From assembly GCF_031884435.1 (NCBI RefSeq), contig NZ_CP134779.1, positions 4,960,001 through 5,024,000 of the forward strand: DNA of 64,000 nt. Direction: 5' to 3'. The notes under the pieces were generated by a model. It had not been told where the DNA came from. It made no database searches and worked only from the letters and a program-made list of their open reading frames with translations. Of this stretch, positions 8,391 through 17,222 are shown one piece after another. The first letter of the stretch is position 1. Every line of letters starts with the position of its first letter. The DNA is from Bosea sp. 685 (GTDB lineage: Bacteria; Pseudomonadota; Alphaproteobacteria; Rhizobiales; Beijerinckiaceae). Made by a program: the position numbers and the translations under genes.

Positions 8391-9695
8391 ATGAAATACC
8401 GCGCCGCTGCTCGTCGCAGATCCGAGCCGATCGCCGATATCAGGAAGATTCTCATCGTCGAGGATTCGAAGACCTTCGCGAAGGCGCTGCGCAAGCTCCT
8501 CACTGAGGAGATCGGCCTACCCATCGTCTCCTGCGCTTCGCTGAACGAGCTGCACGAGGTCGTCACCGAAGAGCCCGAGGCCTACGGCATCGCGGTGGTC
8601 GACCTGAACCTGCCGGACGCGCCCGACGGCGAAGCGATTGACTTCACGGTCCAACGCGGCATCCCGACAATCGTCTTCACGGGGAGCTTCGACTTGCAGA
8701 CGCGCAGCCGGATCATGGAGCGCGACGTCATCGACTACGTCCTGAAGAACAACGAGTTCGCGCTGGACACGCTGGTCACCGCGGTCAAGCGCGCCTTATC
8801 CAACCGCGAGATGCGCATCCTCGTCGTCGATGACCAGGCGACTGCACGCAAGCACCTCGCCAGGACGCTGGCGGTGCAGCAATATTCGGTCATCGAAGCT
8901 GGGTCCGGCACGGAGGCATTGGCACTGCTGGAGGCCAATCCCGACATCCAGATCGTCGTCTCCGACTATAATATGCCGGATATCAACGGATATGAGCTGA
9001 CGCGCAAAATCCGCCGCCTGGTCGGACCGGACAAGCTGCGCGTGATCGGGGTTTCGTCCACGACCGACATCGCCGTCTCCGCCGGTTTCCTGAAAGCCGG
9101 AGCCAACGACTTCATTTCGCGGCCATTCATGCCTGAAGAGCTGCAATGCCGGATCGCGAACAATGCGGACACACTCCTGCAATTGAAACAGCTGCAGGAG
9201 CTGGCGTCCCGCGACTATCTCACCGGGCTCTTCAACCGCCGGCATTTCTTCGAGAACGGCCCGAAGCTCATCAAGACCGTGCAGGCGCGCCCTTCAAGCA
9301 CGGTCGCGGTTCTCGATATCGACCACTTCAAGCAGCTCAACGACACCCACGGCCATGACATCGGCGACCGGGTGCTCGAATTGATCGCCCGCTGCCTGGC
9401 GGATGCGGTCGAAGGCACCGGCAACCTGCTTGCCCGCCTCGGCGGCGAGGAGTTCGTCATCCTGTTTCCCGGAATGAACCCAACCGCCGCGATGCGCTTC
9501 AGCGATCACCTCCGGCTGGATATCTCGCACGCAACTTTGCAGATCGGGGCCGAGGCGATCTCCGTCACAGCCTCGATCGGCGTTGCGGAGGCCGATCCGG
9601 CGGATAGTTTCGATCATTGCCTGCGCAGCGCGGACCAGGCGCTCTACGCGGCAAAGCAGCAAGGCCGGAACCGGGTCTGCCTTGCCGCCAGCTGA
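8391..9695 (+). CDS. PleD-like diguanylate cyclase response regulator
   Basis: A 434-residue cytoplasmic regulator with domains REC-REC-GGDEF, the PleD layout. The first receiver has IVED near residue 24 and phospho-acceptor Asp71 (VVDLN). The second opens ILVVDDQ near 144 and has Asp192 (SDYNMPD). The output domain has the active-site motif GGEEF at 351-355, so it should make cyclic di-GMP from GTP. The usual inhibitory RxxD site, nine to six residues before GGEEF, is absent (GTGN there), so product feedback through that site is unlikely. Both receivers keep an acceptor Asp, unlike PleD itself, in which the second receiver serves as an adaptor. No partner kinase is adjacent. Confidence 0.92.
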   Translation: MKYRAAARRRSEPIADIRKILIVEDSKTFAKALRKLLTEEIGLPIVSCASLNELHEVVTEEPEAYGIAVVDLNLPDAPDGEAIDFTVQRGIPTIVFTGSFDLQTRSRIMERDVIDYVLKNNEFALDTLVTAVKRALSNREMRILVVDDQATARKHLARTLAVQQYSVIEAGSGTEALALLEANPDIQIVVSDYNMPDINGYELTRKIRRLVGPDKLRVIGVSSTTDIAVSAGFLKAGANDFISRPFMPEELQCRIANNADTLLQLKQLQELASRDYLTGLFNRRHFFENGPKLIKTVQARPSSTVAVLDIDHFKQLNDTHGHDIGDRVLELIARCLADAVEGTGNLLARLGGEEFVILFPGMNPTAAMRFSDHLRLDISHATLQIGAEAISVTASIGVAEADPADSFDHCLRSADQALYAAKQQGRNRVCLAAS

Positions 9696-9721
9696 CGCCT
9701 CGGCCCAGGGAAAACGCGACT

Positions 9722-10663
9722 CTATCCCTCGACCAGGGCGGGCCGCGACACCGCCGCGGCGGGTTGTTCGCCCATCAACAGGGCCCGCGACGCCTTCGCC
9801 TCGCGCACGACGAAATCGACGATGGCGCGCACGCGGGCGACATCCTTCAGGTCGGCATGGACCAGGAGCCAGAAGGACCGCGTGATCGAGACGGTCTCGG
9901 GCAGGACCGGTACGAGGCGCGGCTCGCCCTCGGCCATGAAATGGTGGATCACGCCGATACCGGCTCCGGCGACGACCGCGTTCATCTGCGCCAGCACGCT
10001 CGAACTCTGGACCTGGGCGCGCAGGCCCTTGGCGACCTCGTCGAGATAGTCGAGCTCGGGCGTGAAGATGAGGTCATCGATATAGCCGACGATGCGGTGA
10101 TCGAAGAGGTCTTCCGGCTTCTCGACCTTCGGCATCGCGTCGAGATACTCACGCGCGGCATAAAGCCCGAGCCGGTAGTCGGAGAGCTTGCGTGCAACCA
10201 CCTTGCCCTCCTTGGGAGGGGCGAGTGTGATTGCGACATCGGCCTCGCGCTTCGACAGCGAAAGCAGGCGCGGCATGGCGATGAGCTGGATCTCGAGGCC
10301 GGGATAGGCGCTCGCCAGCTTGGCCAGGCGCGGCGCCAGGAAGGTGGTGCCGAAGCCGTCGGGCGCGCCGATCCGGACCGTGCCGGCGAGCGCCATGTCG
10401 GCGCCGCCGATATCGCTCTGGATCGCCAGCGCCTCGGTCTCCATGCTCTCGGCCTTGGCCAGCAGCCGCTCGCCATGGGCGGTGAGCGTGTAGCCCTGCG
10501 GCCGGCGCTCGAAGAGCTTGGCCTTGAGCGCTTCCTCCAGCGAGGTGATGCGGCGCGAGACCGTGGCGTGGTCGGCCCCGAGCCGGCGCGCCGCTGCCGT
10601 CAAACGGCCCGAGCGCGCGACCGCCAGGAAGAAGCGCAGATCATCCCAGTCGAACCGCTCCAA
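9722..10663 (-). CDS. LysR-family transcriptional regulator
   Basis: A 313-residue LysR-type regulator. The N-terminal winged helix-turn-helix (about residues 5-64) reads FFLAVARSGRLTAAARRLG, then HATVSRRITSLEEAL, which is typical. The effector-binding domain fills the rest, starting near ALAGTVRIGAPDGFGTTFL. It is divergent from mmsA with a gap of about 125 bases, the classic arrangement of a LysR regulator and its target, so it probably controls the valine catabolism operon in response to an intermediate. The effector is not known. The C-terminal tail of about 20 residues is Ala/Pro-rich. Confidence 0.9.
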   Translation of the reverse strand: MERFDWDDLRFFLAVARSGRLTAAARRLGADHATVSRRITSLEEALKAKLFERRPQGYTLTAHGERLLAKAESMETEALAIQSDIGGADMALAGTVRIGAPDGFGTTFLAPRLAKLASAYPGLEIQLIAMPRLLSLSKREADVAITLAPPKEGKVVARKLSDYRLGLYAAREYLDAMPKVEKPEDLFDHRIVGYIDDLIFTPELDYLDEVAKGLRAQVQSSSVLAQMNAVVAGAGIGVIHHFMAEGEPRLVPVLPETVSITRSFWLLVHADLKDVARVRAIVDFVVREAKASRALLMGEQPAAAVSRPALVEG

Positions 10664-10788
10664 AGGCGCTCTCCCCGATATTCGCTTTTCCGCACGACAT
10701 CCTATCCATCGCCGCTATAGCCGTGCGCAAACGAGAATGGTAGGGGTGACGCCTGTCTCAGGACATCACCATTCGTAGGGAGGGCGCG

Positions 10789-12285
10789 ATGCGTCAGGTT
10801 GGGCATTTCATCGGCGGCAAGCATGTCGCGGGCACCTCGGGCCGCACTGCCGACATCTATCAGCCCATGGACGGAAGCGTCATCGGCCAGGTCGCGCTGG
10901 CCTCGGCCGCCGAAATGCGCGCCGCGGTCGAGAACGCCGCCGCCGCCCAGCCGAAATGGGCCGCGGTCAACCCGCAGCGCCGCGCCCGCGTGCTGATGAA
11001 GTTCCTCGACCTGATCGCGCAGAACAATGACGAGCTCGCCGAATTGCTCGCCCGCGAGCACGGCAAGACCATTCCCGACGCCAAGGGCGACATCCAGCGC
11101 GGCGTCGAGGTGGTGGAATTCTCGCTCGGCGTGCCCAACCTGATGAAGGGCGAGTTCACCGACGGCGCCGGCCCCGGCATCGACATCTATTCGCTGCGCC
11201 AGGCGCTGGGCGTCTGCGCCGGCATCACGCCGTTCAACTTCCCAGCGATGATCCCGCTCTGGAAGCTCGGCCCCGCGATCGCCTGCGGCAACGCCTTCAT
11301 CCTGAAGCCCTCCGAGCGTGACCCCGGCGTGCCGATGCGGCTGGCCGAGCTCTTCATCGAGGCAGGCGGGCCTCCCGGCATCCTCAACGTCGTCAATGGC
11401 GACAAGGTTGCGGTCGACGCGATCCTCGACGATCCCGACATCAAGGCGGTCGGCTTCGTCGGCTCGACCCCGATCGCGGAATACATCTATGCCCGCGGCT
11501 GCGCGGCCGGTAAGCGCGTGCAGTGCTTCGGCGGCGCCAAGAACCACATGGTCATCATGCCCGACGCCGACATGGACCAGGCGGTCGATGCGCTGATCGG
11601 CGCCGGCTACGGCTCGGCCGGCGAGCGCTGCATGGCGATCTCAGTTGCGGTTCCCGTCGGCAAGGCCACCGCCGACGAACTGGTGAAGCGCCTCATTCCG
11701 CGCGTCGAGAGCCTCAAGATCGGCCCCTCGACCGACACCGCCGCCGATTTCGGCCCGGTCGTCACCAAGGCGGCGATGGAGAAGATCAAGGCTTATGTCG
11801 ATGTCGGCATCGAAGAGGGCGCCAGCCTCGTCGTCGATGGGCGCGACTTCAAGATGCAGGGCTATGAGAACGGCTTCTATGTCGGCGGCTGCCTGTTCGA
11901 CAACGTCACCAAGGACATGCGCATCTACAAGGAGGAGATCTTCGGACCCGTCCTCACCGTGCTGCGCGCCGAGACCTATGACGAGGCGCTGAAGCTGACC
12001 AACGACCACGAATACGGCAACGGCACCGCGATCTTCACCCGCGACGGCGACGCGGCGCGCGACTTCGCCTCCAAGGTCCAGGTCGGCATGGTCGGCATCA
12101 ACGTGCCGATCCCGGTGCCGCTGGCCTATTACACCTTCGGCGGCTGGAAGCGCTCCTCCTTCGGCGATCTCAACCAGCACGGCCCGGACTCGATCCGCTT
12201 CTACACCAAGACCAAGACCGTGACGGCGCGCTGGCCCAGCGGTATCAAGGACGGGGCGAGCTTCGTCATTCCGACGATGAGCTGA
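10789..12285 (+). CDS. mmsA: Methylmalonate-semialdehyde dehydrogenase (CoA-acylating)
   Basis: A 498-residue NAD- and CoA-dependent aldehyde dehydrogenase that turns methylmalonate semialdehyde into propionyl-CoA in valine degradation; some relatives act in myo-inositol breakdown. It shows the family signs: GVCAGITPFNFPAMIPLW for the nucleotide site, GSTPIAEYIY, and the catalytic cysteine in GSAGERCMAIS (Cys281). The C-terminal PVPLAYYTFGGWKRSSFG is also characteristic. A strong GGGAGG site precedes the start. It is the first gene of an operon with an acyl-CoA dehydrogenase and mmsB, which supports the valine role over inositol use. Confidence 0.95.
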   Translation: MRQVGHFIGGKHVAGTSGRTADIYQPMDGSVIGQVALASAAEMRAAVENAAAAQPKWAAVNPQRRARVLMKFLDLIAQNNDELAELLAREHGKTIPDAKGDIQRGVEVVEFSLGVPNLMKGEFTDGAGPGIDIYSLRQALGVCAGITPFNFPAMIPLWKLGPAIACGNAFILKPSERDPGVPMRLAELFIEAGGPPGILNVVNGDKVAVDAILDDPDIKAVGFVGSTPIAEYIYARGCAAGKRVQCFGGAKNHMVIMPDADMDQAVDALIGAGYGSAGERCMAISVAVPVGKATADELVKRLIPRVESLKIGPSTDTAADFGPVVTKAAMEKIKAYVDVGIEEGASLVVDGRDFKMQGYENGFYVGGCLFDNVTKDMRIYKEEIFGPVLTVLRAETYDEALKLTNDHEYGNGTAIFTRDGDAARDFASKVQVGMVGINVPIPVPLAYYTFGGWKRSSFGDLNQHGPDSIRFYTKTKTVTARWPSGIKDGASFVIPTMS

Positions 12286-12305
12286 GCGGGCGCGCGGAGG
12301 CGGCG

Positions 12306-12875
12306 ATGACGCGATTGCCACGGGTTCAGACGATGATGCTCGTCTTCCTGTGCTGCGCGCCTGACGCCATGGCACAGCCGGACTTCGATGGTCCGGCAGT
12401 CGTCGCCTCCGATGCGAGCCGCTGCGCGCCGGACAGGACCGCCCAGGCGCCGCTAAGCGAGCCGCAGACCAGCGCCTGCCGCAGACTCTGGCAGGACGCC
12501 GTCGCGATTTCGCGCCAGCGCGCGCTGCTCGCGCAAATCCGGGCACAGCGCGAACGGACGGAGATGCTCGAGGTCGCCCGCCTGCTCGCAACGCGCGGCG
12601 CCGTGGCGAAGCGGCCGCCGGCCACGATCGAAACCTTCCTCAGTGACGGCCAGCTCGCCTATGGCGATGTCGTCGTCATCGAGGGCGGCCCGCGGGTCTT
12701 CGTCGGCCGCCCCGGCGACAACCCCGACATCAGGGATTTCATCTCCCTCGCCTCGCCGCGCTCTCCGCATAGGAGGCGCGCGGCGCAATATGAAGGCGCG
12801 CTTCCCGAAGGCAGGAGCCTGCAGCTCGGCGAAGCGCCACGGACACCGCCCAGCCGCCAGGAGCGCCAGCCTTGA
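12306..12875 (+). CDS. Hypothetical exported protein in the mms operon
   Basis: A 189-residue protein that I do not recognise. It starts after a GGAGG site, 20 bases behind mmsA, with a signal peptide ending near DAMAQP. The mature part has two early cysteines, a charged helical stretch ([19 protein letters not shown]) and a segment with [19 protein letters not shown]. Its C-terminus is Pro/Arg-rich and disordered in appearance. The stop overlaps the TTG start of the next gene by four bases, so it is translated with the operon. An exported protein is out of place among cytoplasmic catabolic enzymes. Confidence 0.6.
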   Translation: MTRLPRVQTMMLVFLCCAPDAMAQPDFDGPAVVASDASRCAPDRTAQAPLSEPQTSACRRLWQDAVAISRQRALLAQIRAQRERTEMLEVARLLATRGAVAKRPPATIETFLSDGQLAYGDVVVIEGGPRVFVGRPGDNPDIRDFISLASPRSPHRRRAAQYEGALPEGRSLQLGEAPRTPPSRQERQP

Positions 12876-14026
12876 CGCCGTTCTCGCTCACCGAAGACCA
12901 GATCGCCATCCAGGAGATGGCGCTCGGCTTCGCCGCCGACACGCTGGCCCCCAACGCCATGCGCTGGGACGAGGAGAAACATTTCCCGGTCGAGGAAATG
13001 CGCGCCGCCGCGGCGCTCGGCATGGGCGGCATCTACATCAATGAGGATGTCGGCGGCTCCGGCCTCTCGCGGCTGGATGCCGCGCTGATCTTCGAGGCGC
13101 TCTCGACGGGCTGCCCGACGGTGGCGGCCTTCATCTCGATCCACAATATGTGCGCCTGGATGATCGACCGCTACGGCTCCGACGAACAGCGCAAGAGCTT
13201 CCTGCCGAAGCTGTGCACCATGGAGCATCTGGCGAGCTACTGCCTGACCGAGCCGGGCGCCGGCTCGGACGCCGCCGCGCTGAAGACCAAGGCGGTTCGC
13301 GATGGCGACACTTACATCCTCGACGGGCAGAAGCAGTTCATCTCGGGCGCCGGCGTCTCCGACATTTATGTCGTGATGGTGCGCACCGGCGAAGCCGGCC
13401 CCTCCGGCATCTCGACCGTAATCGTCGAGAAGGGCACGCCCGGCCTCTCCTTCGGAGCCAATGAGAAGAAGATGGGCTGGAACGCGCAGCCGACGCGGGC
13501 CGTGATCTTCGAGAATTGCCGCATTCCCGTCGCCAATCGGATCGGGCCGGAAGGCATCGGCTTCAAGATCGCGATGGCTGGCCTCGATGGCGGCCGGCTC
13601 AATATCGGCGCCTGCTCGATCGGCGGGGCGCAAGGCGCGCTCGACAAGGCGCTGGCCTATGCACAGGAGCGAAAAGCCTTCGGTTCGCGCATCGCCGATT
13701 TCCAGGCGCTGCAGTTCAAGCTCGCCGACATGGCGACCGAGCTGGAAGCGGCGCGGAGCTTCCTCTGGCGGGCGGCCGCCTCGCTCGACGCCAAGGCGGC
13801 GGACGCGACGAAGCTCTGCGCCATGGCCAAGCGGGTCGCCACCGACACCGGCTTCGAGGTGGCCAACCAGGCGCTGCAGATCCATGGCGGCTATGGCTAT
13901 CTCGCCGATTACGGCATCGAGAAGATCGTGCGCGACCTCAGGGTCCACCAGATCCTCGAAGGTACCAATGAGGTGATGCGGATGATCGTCGCGCGCGGAT
14001 TGGTCGGGCGCGCGAAGGGGAATTGA
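12872..14026 (+). CDS. Isobutyryl-CoA dehydrogenase-like acyl-CoA dehydrogenase
   Basis: A 384-residue FAD-dependent acyl-CoA dehydrogenase. In this context it most likely oxidises isobutyryl-CoA to methacrylyl-CoA in valine breakdown. Seen motifs are the N-terminal [18 protein letters not shown], the flavin-binding [28 protein letters not shown], and [13 protein letters not shown] near the C-terminus. The start codon is TTG at 12872: it overlaps the previous stop (TTGA), has AGGAG upstream and gives the family N-terminus. The enoyl-CoA hydratase and thioesterase steps of the pathway are not encoded in this operon. Confidence 0.9.
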   Translation: MTPFSLTEDQIAIQEMALGFAADTLAPNAMRWDEEKHFPVEEMRAAAALGMGGIYINEDVGGSGLSRLDAALIFEALSTGCPTVAAFISIHNMCAWMIDRYGSDEQRKSFLPKLCTMEHLASYCLTEPGAGSDAAALKTKAVRDGDTYILDGQKQFISGAGVSDIYVVMVRTGEAGPSGISTVIVEKGTPGLSFGANEKKMGWNAQPTRAVIFENCRIPVANRIGPEGIGFKIAMAGLDGGRLNIGACSIGGAQGALDKALAYAQERKAFGSRIADFQALQFKLADMATELEAARSFLWRAAASLDAKAADATKLCAMAKRVATDTGFEVANQALQIHGGYGYLADYGIEKIVRDLRVHQILEGTNEVMRMIVARGLVGRAKGN

Positions 14027-14041
14027 ATCGGAGTTAGAATC

Positions 14042-14350
14042 TTGCAGTTCTTTCGCGATTGGCTCCTTCAACTAGGCGGTGTCGCATTCCTCGGGGCAGC
14101 GGCAGCATTTGCATCCAAAGTTCTGGGCGTCGACAAATCGACGATCGCCGTGGGCTTGGTCGGCGTCTTGGTCGGCTGGTGCGCTTGCTGGCTTAAGAAC
14201 GCCTGGTTCAGCCAACCGAAGGGTATCGCAAGACCTGGCGAAGCCGGTCTGACACGCATCGCCATTCAGCGCTCATCAATCGACAACAGCATCCGCGCGC
14301 CATTGCCGGCGCAAGTACAGACGACGCAGCAAAGCGAGGAAAAGCCATGA
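14042..14350 (+). CDS. Small hypothetical membrane protein
   Basis: A possible 102-residue protein starting with TTG 15 bases after the acyl-CoA dehydrogenase and ending in a four-base overlap (ATGA) with mmsB. It has two hydrophobic segments in the first 55 residues (WLLQLGGVAFLGAAAAFA and IAVGLVGVLVGWCACWL), then a polar tail. Base composition is less GC-rich than the flanking genes. I do not recognise a family. The exact fit between two genes and the membrane pattern favour a real gene, but the TTG start has no strong ribosome site, so it could be an open stretch. Confidence 0.45.
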   Translation: MQFFRDWLLQLGGVAFLGAAAAFASKVLGVDKSTIAVGLVGVLVGWCACWLKNAWFSQPKGIARPGEAGLTRIAIQRSSIDNSIRAPLPAQVQTTQQSEEKP

Positions 14351-15234
14351 CCAGCATCGCCTTCATCGGCCTCGGCAATATGGGCGGGCCCATGGCCGGC
14401 AATCTCGTCAAGGCGGGGCATACGGTCAGCGCCTTCGATCTGGCACAGAGCTCCAAGGACGCCGCCGCCGAGCTCGGCGTCGGGATCGCCGGTTCGGCCA
14501 AGGAGGCGGTCGCGGAGGCCGACATCGTCGTCACCATGCTGCCGGCCGGCAAGCATGTGCTCTCCGTCTGGGCCGATATCCTGCCCTCGGTGAAGCCGGG
14601 TGCGCTGCTGATCGATTCCTCGACCATCGATGTCGAGAGCGCCCGCAAGGCCCATGCGCTGGCGGCCGAGCACGGCTGCCTCTCGCTCGACGCGCCGGTC
14701 TCGGGCGGCGTCGGTGGGGCCAAGGGCGCGACGCTGACCTTCATGGTCGGCGGTGCGGATGAGGCCTTCGCGCTGGGGGGACCCATCCTCAAGGCCATGG
14801 GCCGGCGCATCGTGCATTGCGGCGACGCCGGCAACGGACAGGCCGCCAAGATCTGCAACAACATGATCCTGGGCATCTCGATGATCGGCGTCTCCGAGGC
14901 CTTCGTGCTGGCCGAGAAGCTCGGGCTCTCGCATCAGGCGCTGTTCGATGTCGCCTCGACCTCCTCGGGCCAATGCTGGTCGTTGACGACCTATTGCCCG
15001 GTGCCTGGCCCGGTACCGACCTCGCCCGCCAATAACGAATACAAGCCCGGCTTCGCCTCGGCCTTGATGCTGAAGGACCTGAAGCTCTCGCAGGAAGCCG
15101 CACAAGCCGCCGGCGCCTCGACGCCGCTCGGGGCGGCGGCCGCGCAGCTCTACGGCATCCACAATGCCTGGGGCGAAGGCGGCGCGGATTTCTCGGCCAT
15201 CATCCATCTGCTGCGCGGACGCAACCTTTCATGA
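14347..15234 (+). CDS. mmsB: 3-Hydroxyisobutyrate dehydrogenase
   Basis: A 295-residue NAD-dependent beta-hydroxyacid dehydrogenase that oxidises 3-hydroxyisobutyrate to methylmalonate semialdehyde, the substrate of MmsA. It has the dinucleotide site FIGLGNMGGPMAGNLVKAG at the N-terminus, the substrate site DAPVSGGVGGAKGATL, and the catalytic lysine in GNGQAAKICNNM (Lys168). Length is normal. It closes the operon begun by mmsA. Its last codons lie inside a 38-base tandem duplication, so the stop codon is repeated downstream. Confidence 0.95.
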   Translation: MTSIAFIGLGNMGGPMAGNLVKAGHTVSAFDLAQSSKDAAAELGVGIAGSAKEAVAEADIVVTMLPAGKHVLSVWADILPSVKPGALLIDSSTIDVESARKAHALAAEHGCLSLDAPVSGGVGGAKGATLTFMVGGADEAFALGGPILKAMGRRIVHCGDAGNGQAAKICNNMILGISMIGVSEAFVLAEKLGLSHQALFDVASTSSGQCWSLTTYCPVPGPVPTSPANNEYKPGFASALMLKDLKLSQEAAQAAGASTPLGAAAAQLYGIHNAWGEGGADFSAIIHLLRGRNLS

Positions 15235-15298
15235 AGCGTGCCTGCTTTCGTGAAGCGCACAACCTTTCGTGAAGCGTACCTGCTTTCGTGAAGCGCGC
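15223..15298. repeat. 38-base tandem duplication at the end of mmsB
   Basis: Two adjoining 38-base units, 15223-15260 and 15261-15298, differ at three positions. Each unit holds two copies of a half-repeat built on CTTTCGTGAAGCG (CTTTCATGAAGCG once), giving four in all. The first unit encodes the last residues of MmsB (Asn-Leu-Ser) and its stop; the second repeats that stretch. No long hairpin is evident. Confidence 0.8.
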
Positions 15299-15335
15299 TT
15301 GCGCGGCCCCGTGAGGAGCAGCTAGGACGGAAGCC

Positions 15336-16304
15336 ATGAACGATGCTTCCAACCGCCGCGAACGCTCGGCCCAGACCGGCTTCGCCACCAGCCATCTCGA
15401 CCGCCGGGCCGATCTGCGCGACAAGCCCGATGCGGTCGCCGCCTTGCGCCATCGCTCCGATACACGGCTGACCGTGCTCGCGGGCGAGACGCCGGTGCTG
15501 AAGCGGCTCGAGGGCGAGGCGCTGTCGATCTGGTTCAGCCATGGCGAGACCGAATGGCTCGGCGCCGGGCTGGAAGAGGCCTTTCTCGGGCTCGACCCAG
15601 ACGGCGCGCCGCGCTTTGCGCGGTTGATCGACAAGGCACTTGCCGAGCCCTTGCGCGAGCGGCCTGAATTGCTGCTGACCGATCTGCGTTCGGTCGCGCT
15701 GAAGCGGCTCGTGCCCGCCCATGAGCTCGGCCCGCTCGGCGAGGGCAAGGCGCTGCTCGACTGGCATGCGCGCCACCGCTTCTGCGCCCAATGCGGCGGC
15801 CCAAGCGAACTCGGCTCGGTCGGTTGGAAGCGGAAATGCACGGCCTGCGGCGCGCAGCATTTCCCGCGCACCGACCCGGTCGTGATCATGCTCGCCACGC
15901 GCGGCGACAAATGCCTGCTGGCGCGGCAGGCCCGCTTCGCGCCGGGCATGTATTCCTGCATCGCCGGTTTCATCGAACCGGGCGAGACCTTCGAGGATGC
16001 GGTGCGCCGCGAGACCTGGGAGGAGGCGGGCCTGCGCACCGGCACGGTGCGCTACATCGCCTCGCAGCCCTGGCCGTTTCCCGGTTCGCTGATGATCGGC
16101 TGTCTGGTCGAGGCCCTCAACGACGACATCGTGCTCGACGGCATGGAGCTGGAGGCCGGGCGCTGGTTCTCGCGGGCCGAGGCCCTGCAGATGCTGGAAG
16201 GCAACCATCCCGAAGGCTTCACCAGCCCCCAGCATCTGGCGATCGCCAACACGATCCTGCGAGCCTGGGCCGTGGAGGGCGAAGAGGTGACGAATGGCGA
16301 ATAG
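15336..16304 (+). CDS. nudC: NAD(+)/NADH diphosphatase
   Basis: A 322-residue NudC-type Nudix hydrolase that cleaves NADH (and, in E. coli, decaps NAD-capped RNA). A four-cysteine zinc ribbon, FCAQCGG and RKCTACG, precedes the catalytic domain. The Nudix box runs from GFIEPGETFEDAVRRE into WEEAGL, and the downstream SQPWPFPGSLMIG is the signature for NADH specificity. It faces pheA across a perfect inverted repeat, and the last codons and stop lie in the left edge of that repeat. Start is an ATG 37 bases after the tandem repeat. Confidence 0.95.
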   Translation: MNDASNRRERSAQTGFATSHLDRRADLRDKPDAVAALRHRSDTRLTVLAGETPVLKRLEGEALSIWFSHGETEWLGAGLEEAFLGLDPDGAPRFARLIDKALAEPLRERPELLLTDLRSVALKRLVPAHELGPLGEGKALLDWHARHRFCAQCGGPSELGSVGWKRKCTACGAQHFPRTDPVVIMLATRGDKCLLARQARFAPGMYSCIAGFIEPGETFEDAVRRETWEEAGLRTGTVRYIASQPWPFPGSLMIGCLVEALNDDIVLDGMELEAGRWFSRAEALQMLEGNHPEGFTSPQHLAIANTILRAWAVEGEEVTNGE

Positions 16305-16346
16305 CGAGTGGCGAATGCGCCCTGCGCCTTATTCGCCACTCGCTAT
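16301..16346. repeat. Perfect 16-base inverted repeat between nudC and pheA
   Basis: Arms ATAGCGAGTGGCGAAT (16301-16316) and ATTCGCCACTCGCTAT (16331-16346) are fully complementary with a 14-base loop. It lies between convergent genes and could end transcription from both sides, although there is no T-tract. The surrounding bases echo parts of the arm (GGCGAAT, AATTCGCC), which suggests a mobile or expanding repeat. Confidence 0.75.
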
Positions 16347-16361
16347 CTGCAATTCGCCTAC

Positions 16362-17216
16362 TTACTCGCCCGCCTCCACGAAACTCTCCCGGAAGGCGTG
16401 CGCCGGGTAGACGCCCAGGATCTTCATCTCCTTCGAGAAATACTCCAGCTCCTGCAGCGCCCGCTTCAGATGCGGGTCGTCCGGATGGCCCTCGACATCG
16501 AGATAGAACATCGTCGCGGAGAAATGCCCATCGACCATATAGCTTTCGAGCTTGGTCATGTTGATGCCGTTCGTCGCGAAACCGCCGAGCGCCTTGTAGA
16601 GCGCGGCGGGAATGTTGCGGACGCGGAAGACCAGGGTCGTCACGGTCTTCGCCGGGCCCTGGCGGGCGAATTCCGGATATTTCGACAGGATCACGAAGCG
16701 CGTGGTGTTGTGCTTCTCGTCCTCGATATCCTCCATCAGGATATCGAGCCCGTACACCTCCGCGGCGATGCGCGGCGAGATCGCGGCACGGGTCAGGTCG
16801 CCGGCCTCGGCGACCTGCCGGGCGGAACCCGCCGTATCGGCTGCGACCTCGGCCTTGAGGCCGAGCTTGCGGATCATCTTGCGGCACTGACCGAGCGCGT
16901 GAATGTGGCTCTGCACCGTTTTCAGCGTGGCCAGCGTCGCGCCCTTCAGCGCCATCAGATGGAAGCGGATCGGCAGGAAGTGCTCGCCGATGATGTGCAG
17001 CCCCGAACGCGGCAGCAGATGGTGGATGTCGGCGACGCGGCCGGCGATCGAGTTATCGATCGGGATCATGCCGTAGCGCGCCGTGCCGTCGCTGACCGCC
17101 GCCAGCGCATCCTCGAAGGTCGCGCAAGGCAGCAATTCGCAATCAGGAAAGGCCTGCAGGGCCGCCTGCGACGAGAAGGCGCCGGGTTCGCCCTGATAGG
17201 ACACGATGACAGGCAT
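16362..17216 (-). CDS. pheA: Prephenate dehydratase
   Basis: A 284-residue stand-alone prephenate dehydratase of phenylalanine synthesis, converting prephenate to phenylpyruvate. The catalytic domain starts ISYQGEPGAFS-like (VSYQGEPGAFSSQAA) and carries the substrate motif HNTTRFVIL. The C-terminal ACT domain contains FATNGINMTKLESYMV, the phenylalanine-binding site that gives feedback inhibition. There is no chorismate mutase domain, as is usual in alphaproteobacteria. It begins six bases after kdsB ends, so the two are co-transcribed. Confidence 0.95.
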   Translation of the reverse strand: MPVIVSYQGEPGAFSSQAALQAFPDCELLPCATFEDALAAVSDGTARYGMIPIDNSIAGRVADIHHLLPRSGLHIIGEHFLPIRFHLMALKGATLATLKTVQSHIHALGQCRKMIRKLGLKAEVAADTAGSARQVAEAGDLTRAAISPRIAAEVYGLDILMEDIEDEKHNTTRFVILSKYPEFARQGPAKTVTTLVFRVRNIPAALYKALGGFATNGINMTKLESYMVDGHFSATMFYLDVEGHPDDPHLKRALQELEYFSKEMKILGVYPAHAFRESFVEAGE

Positions 17217-17222
17217 GAAACT

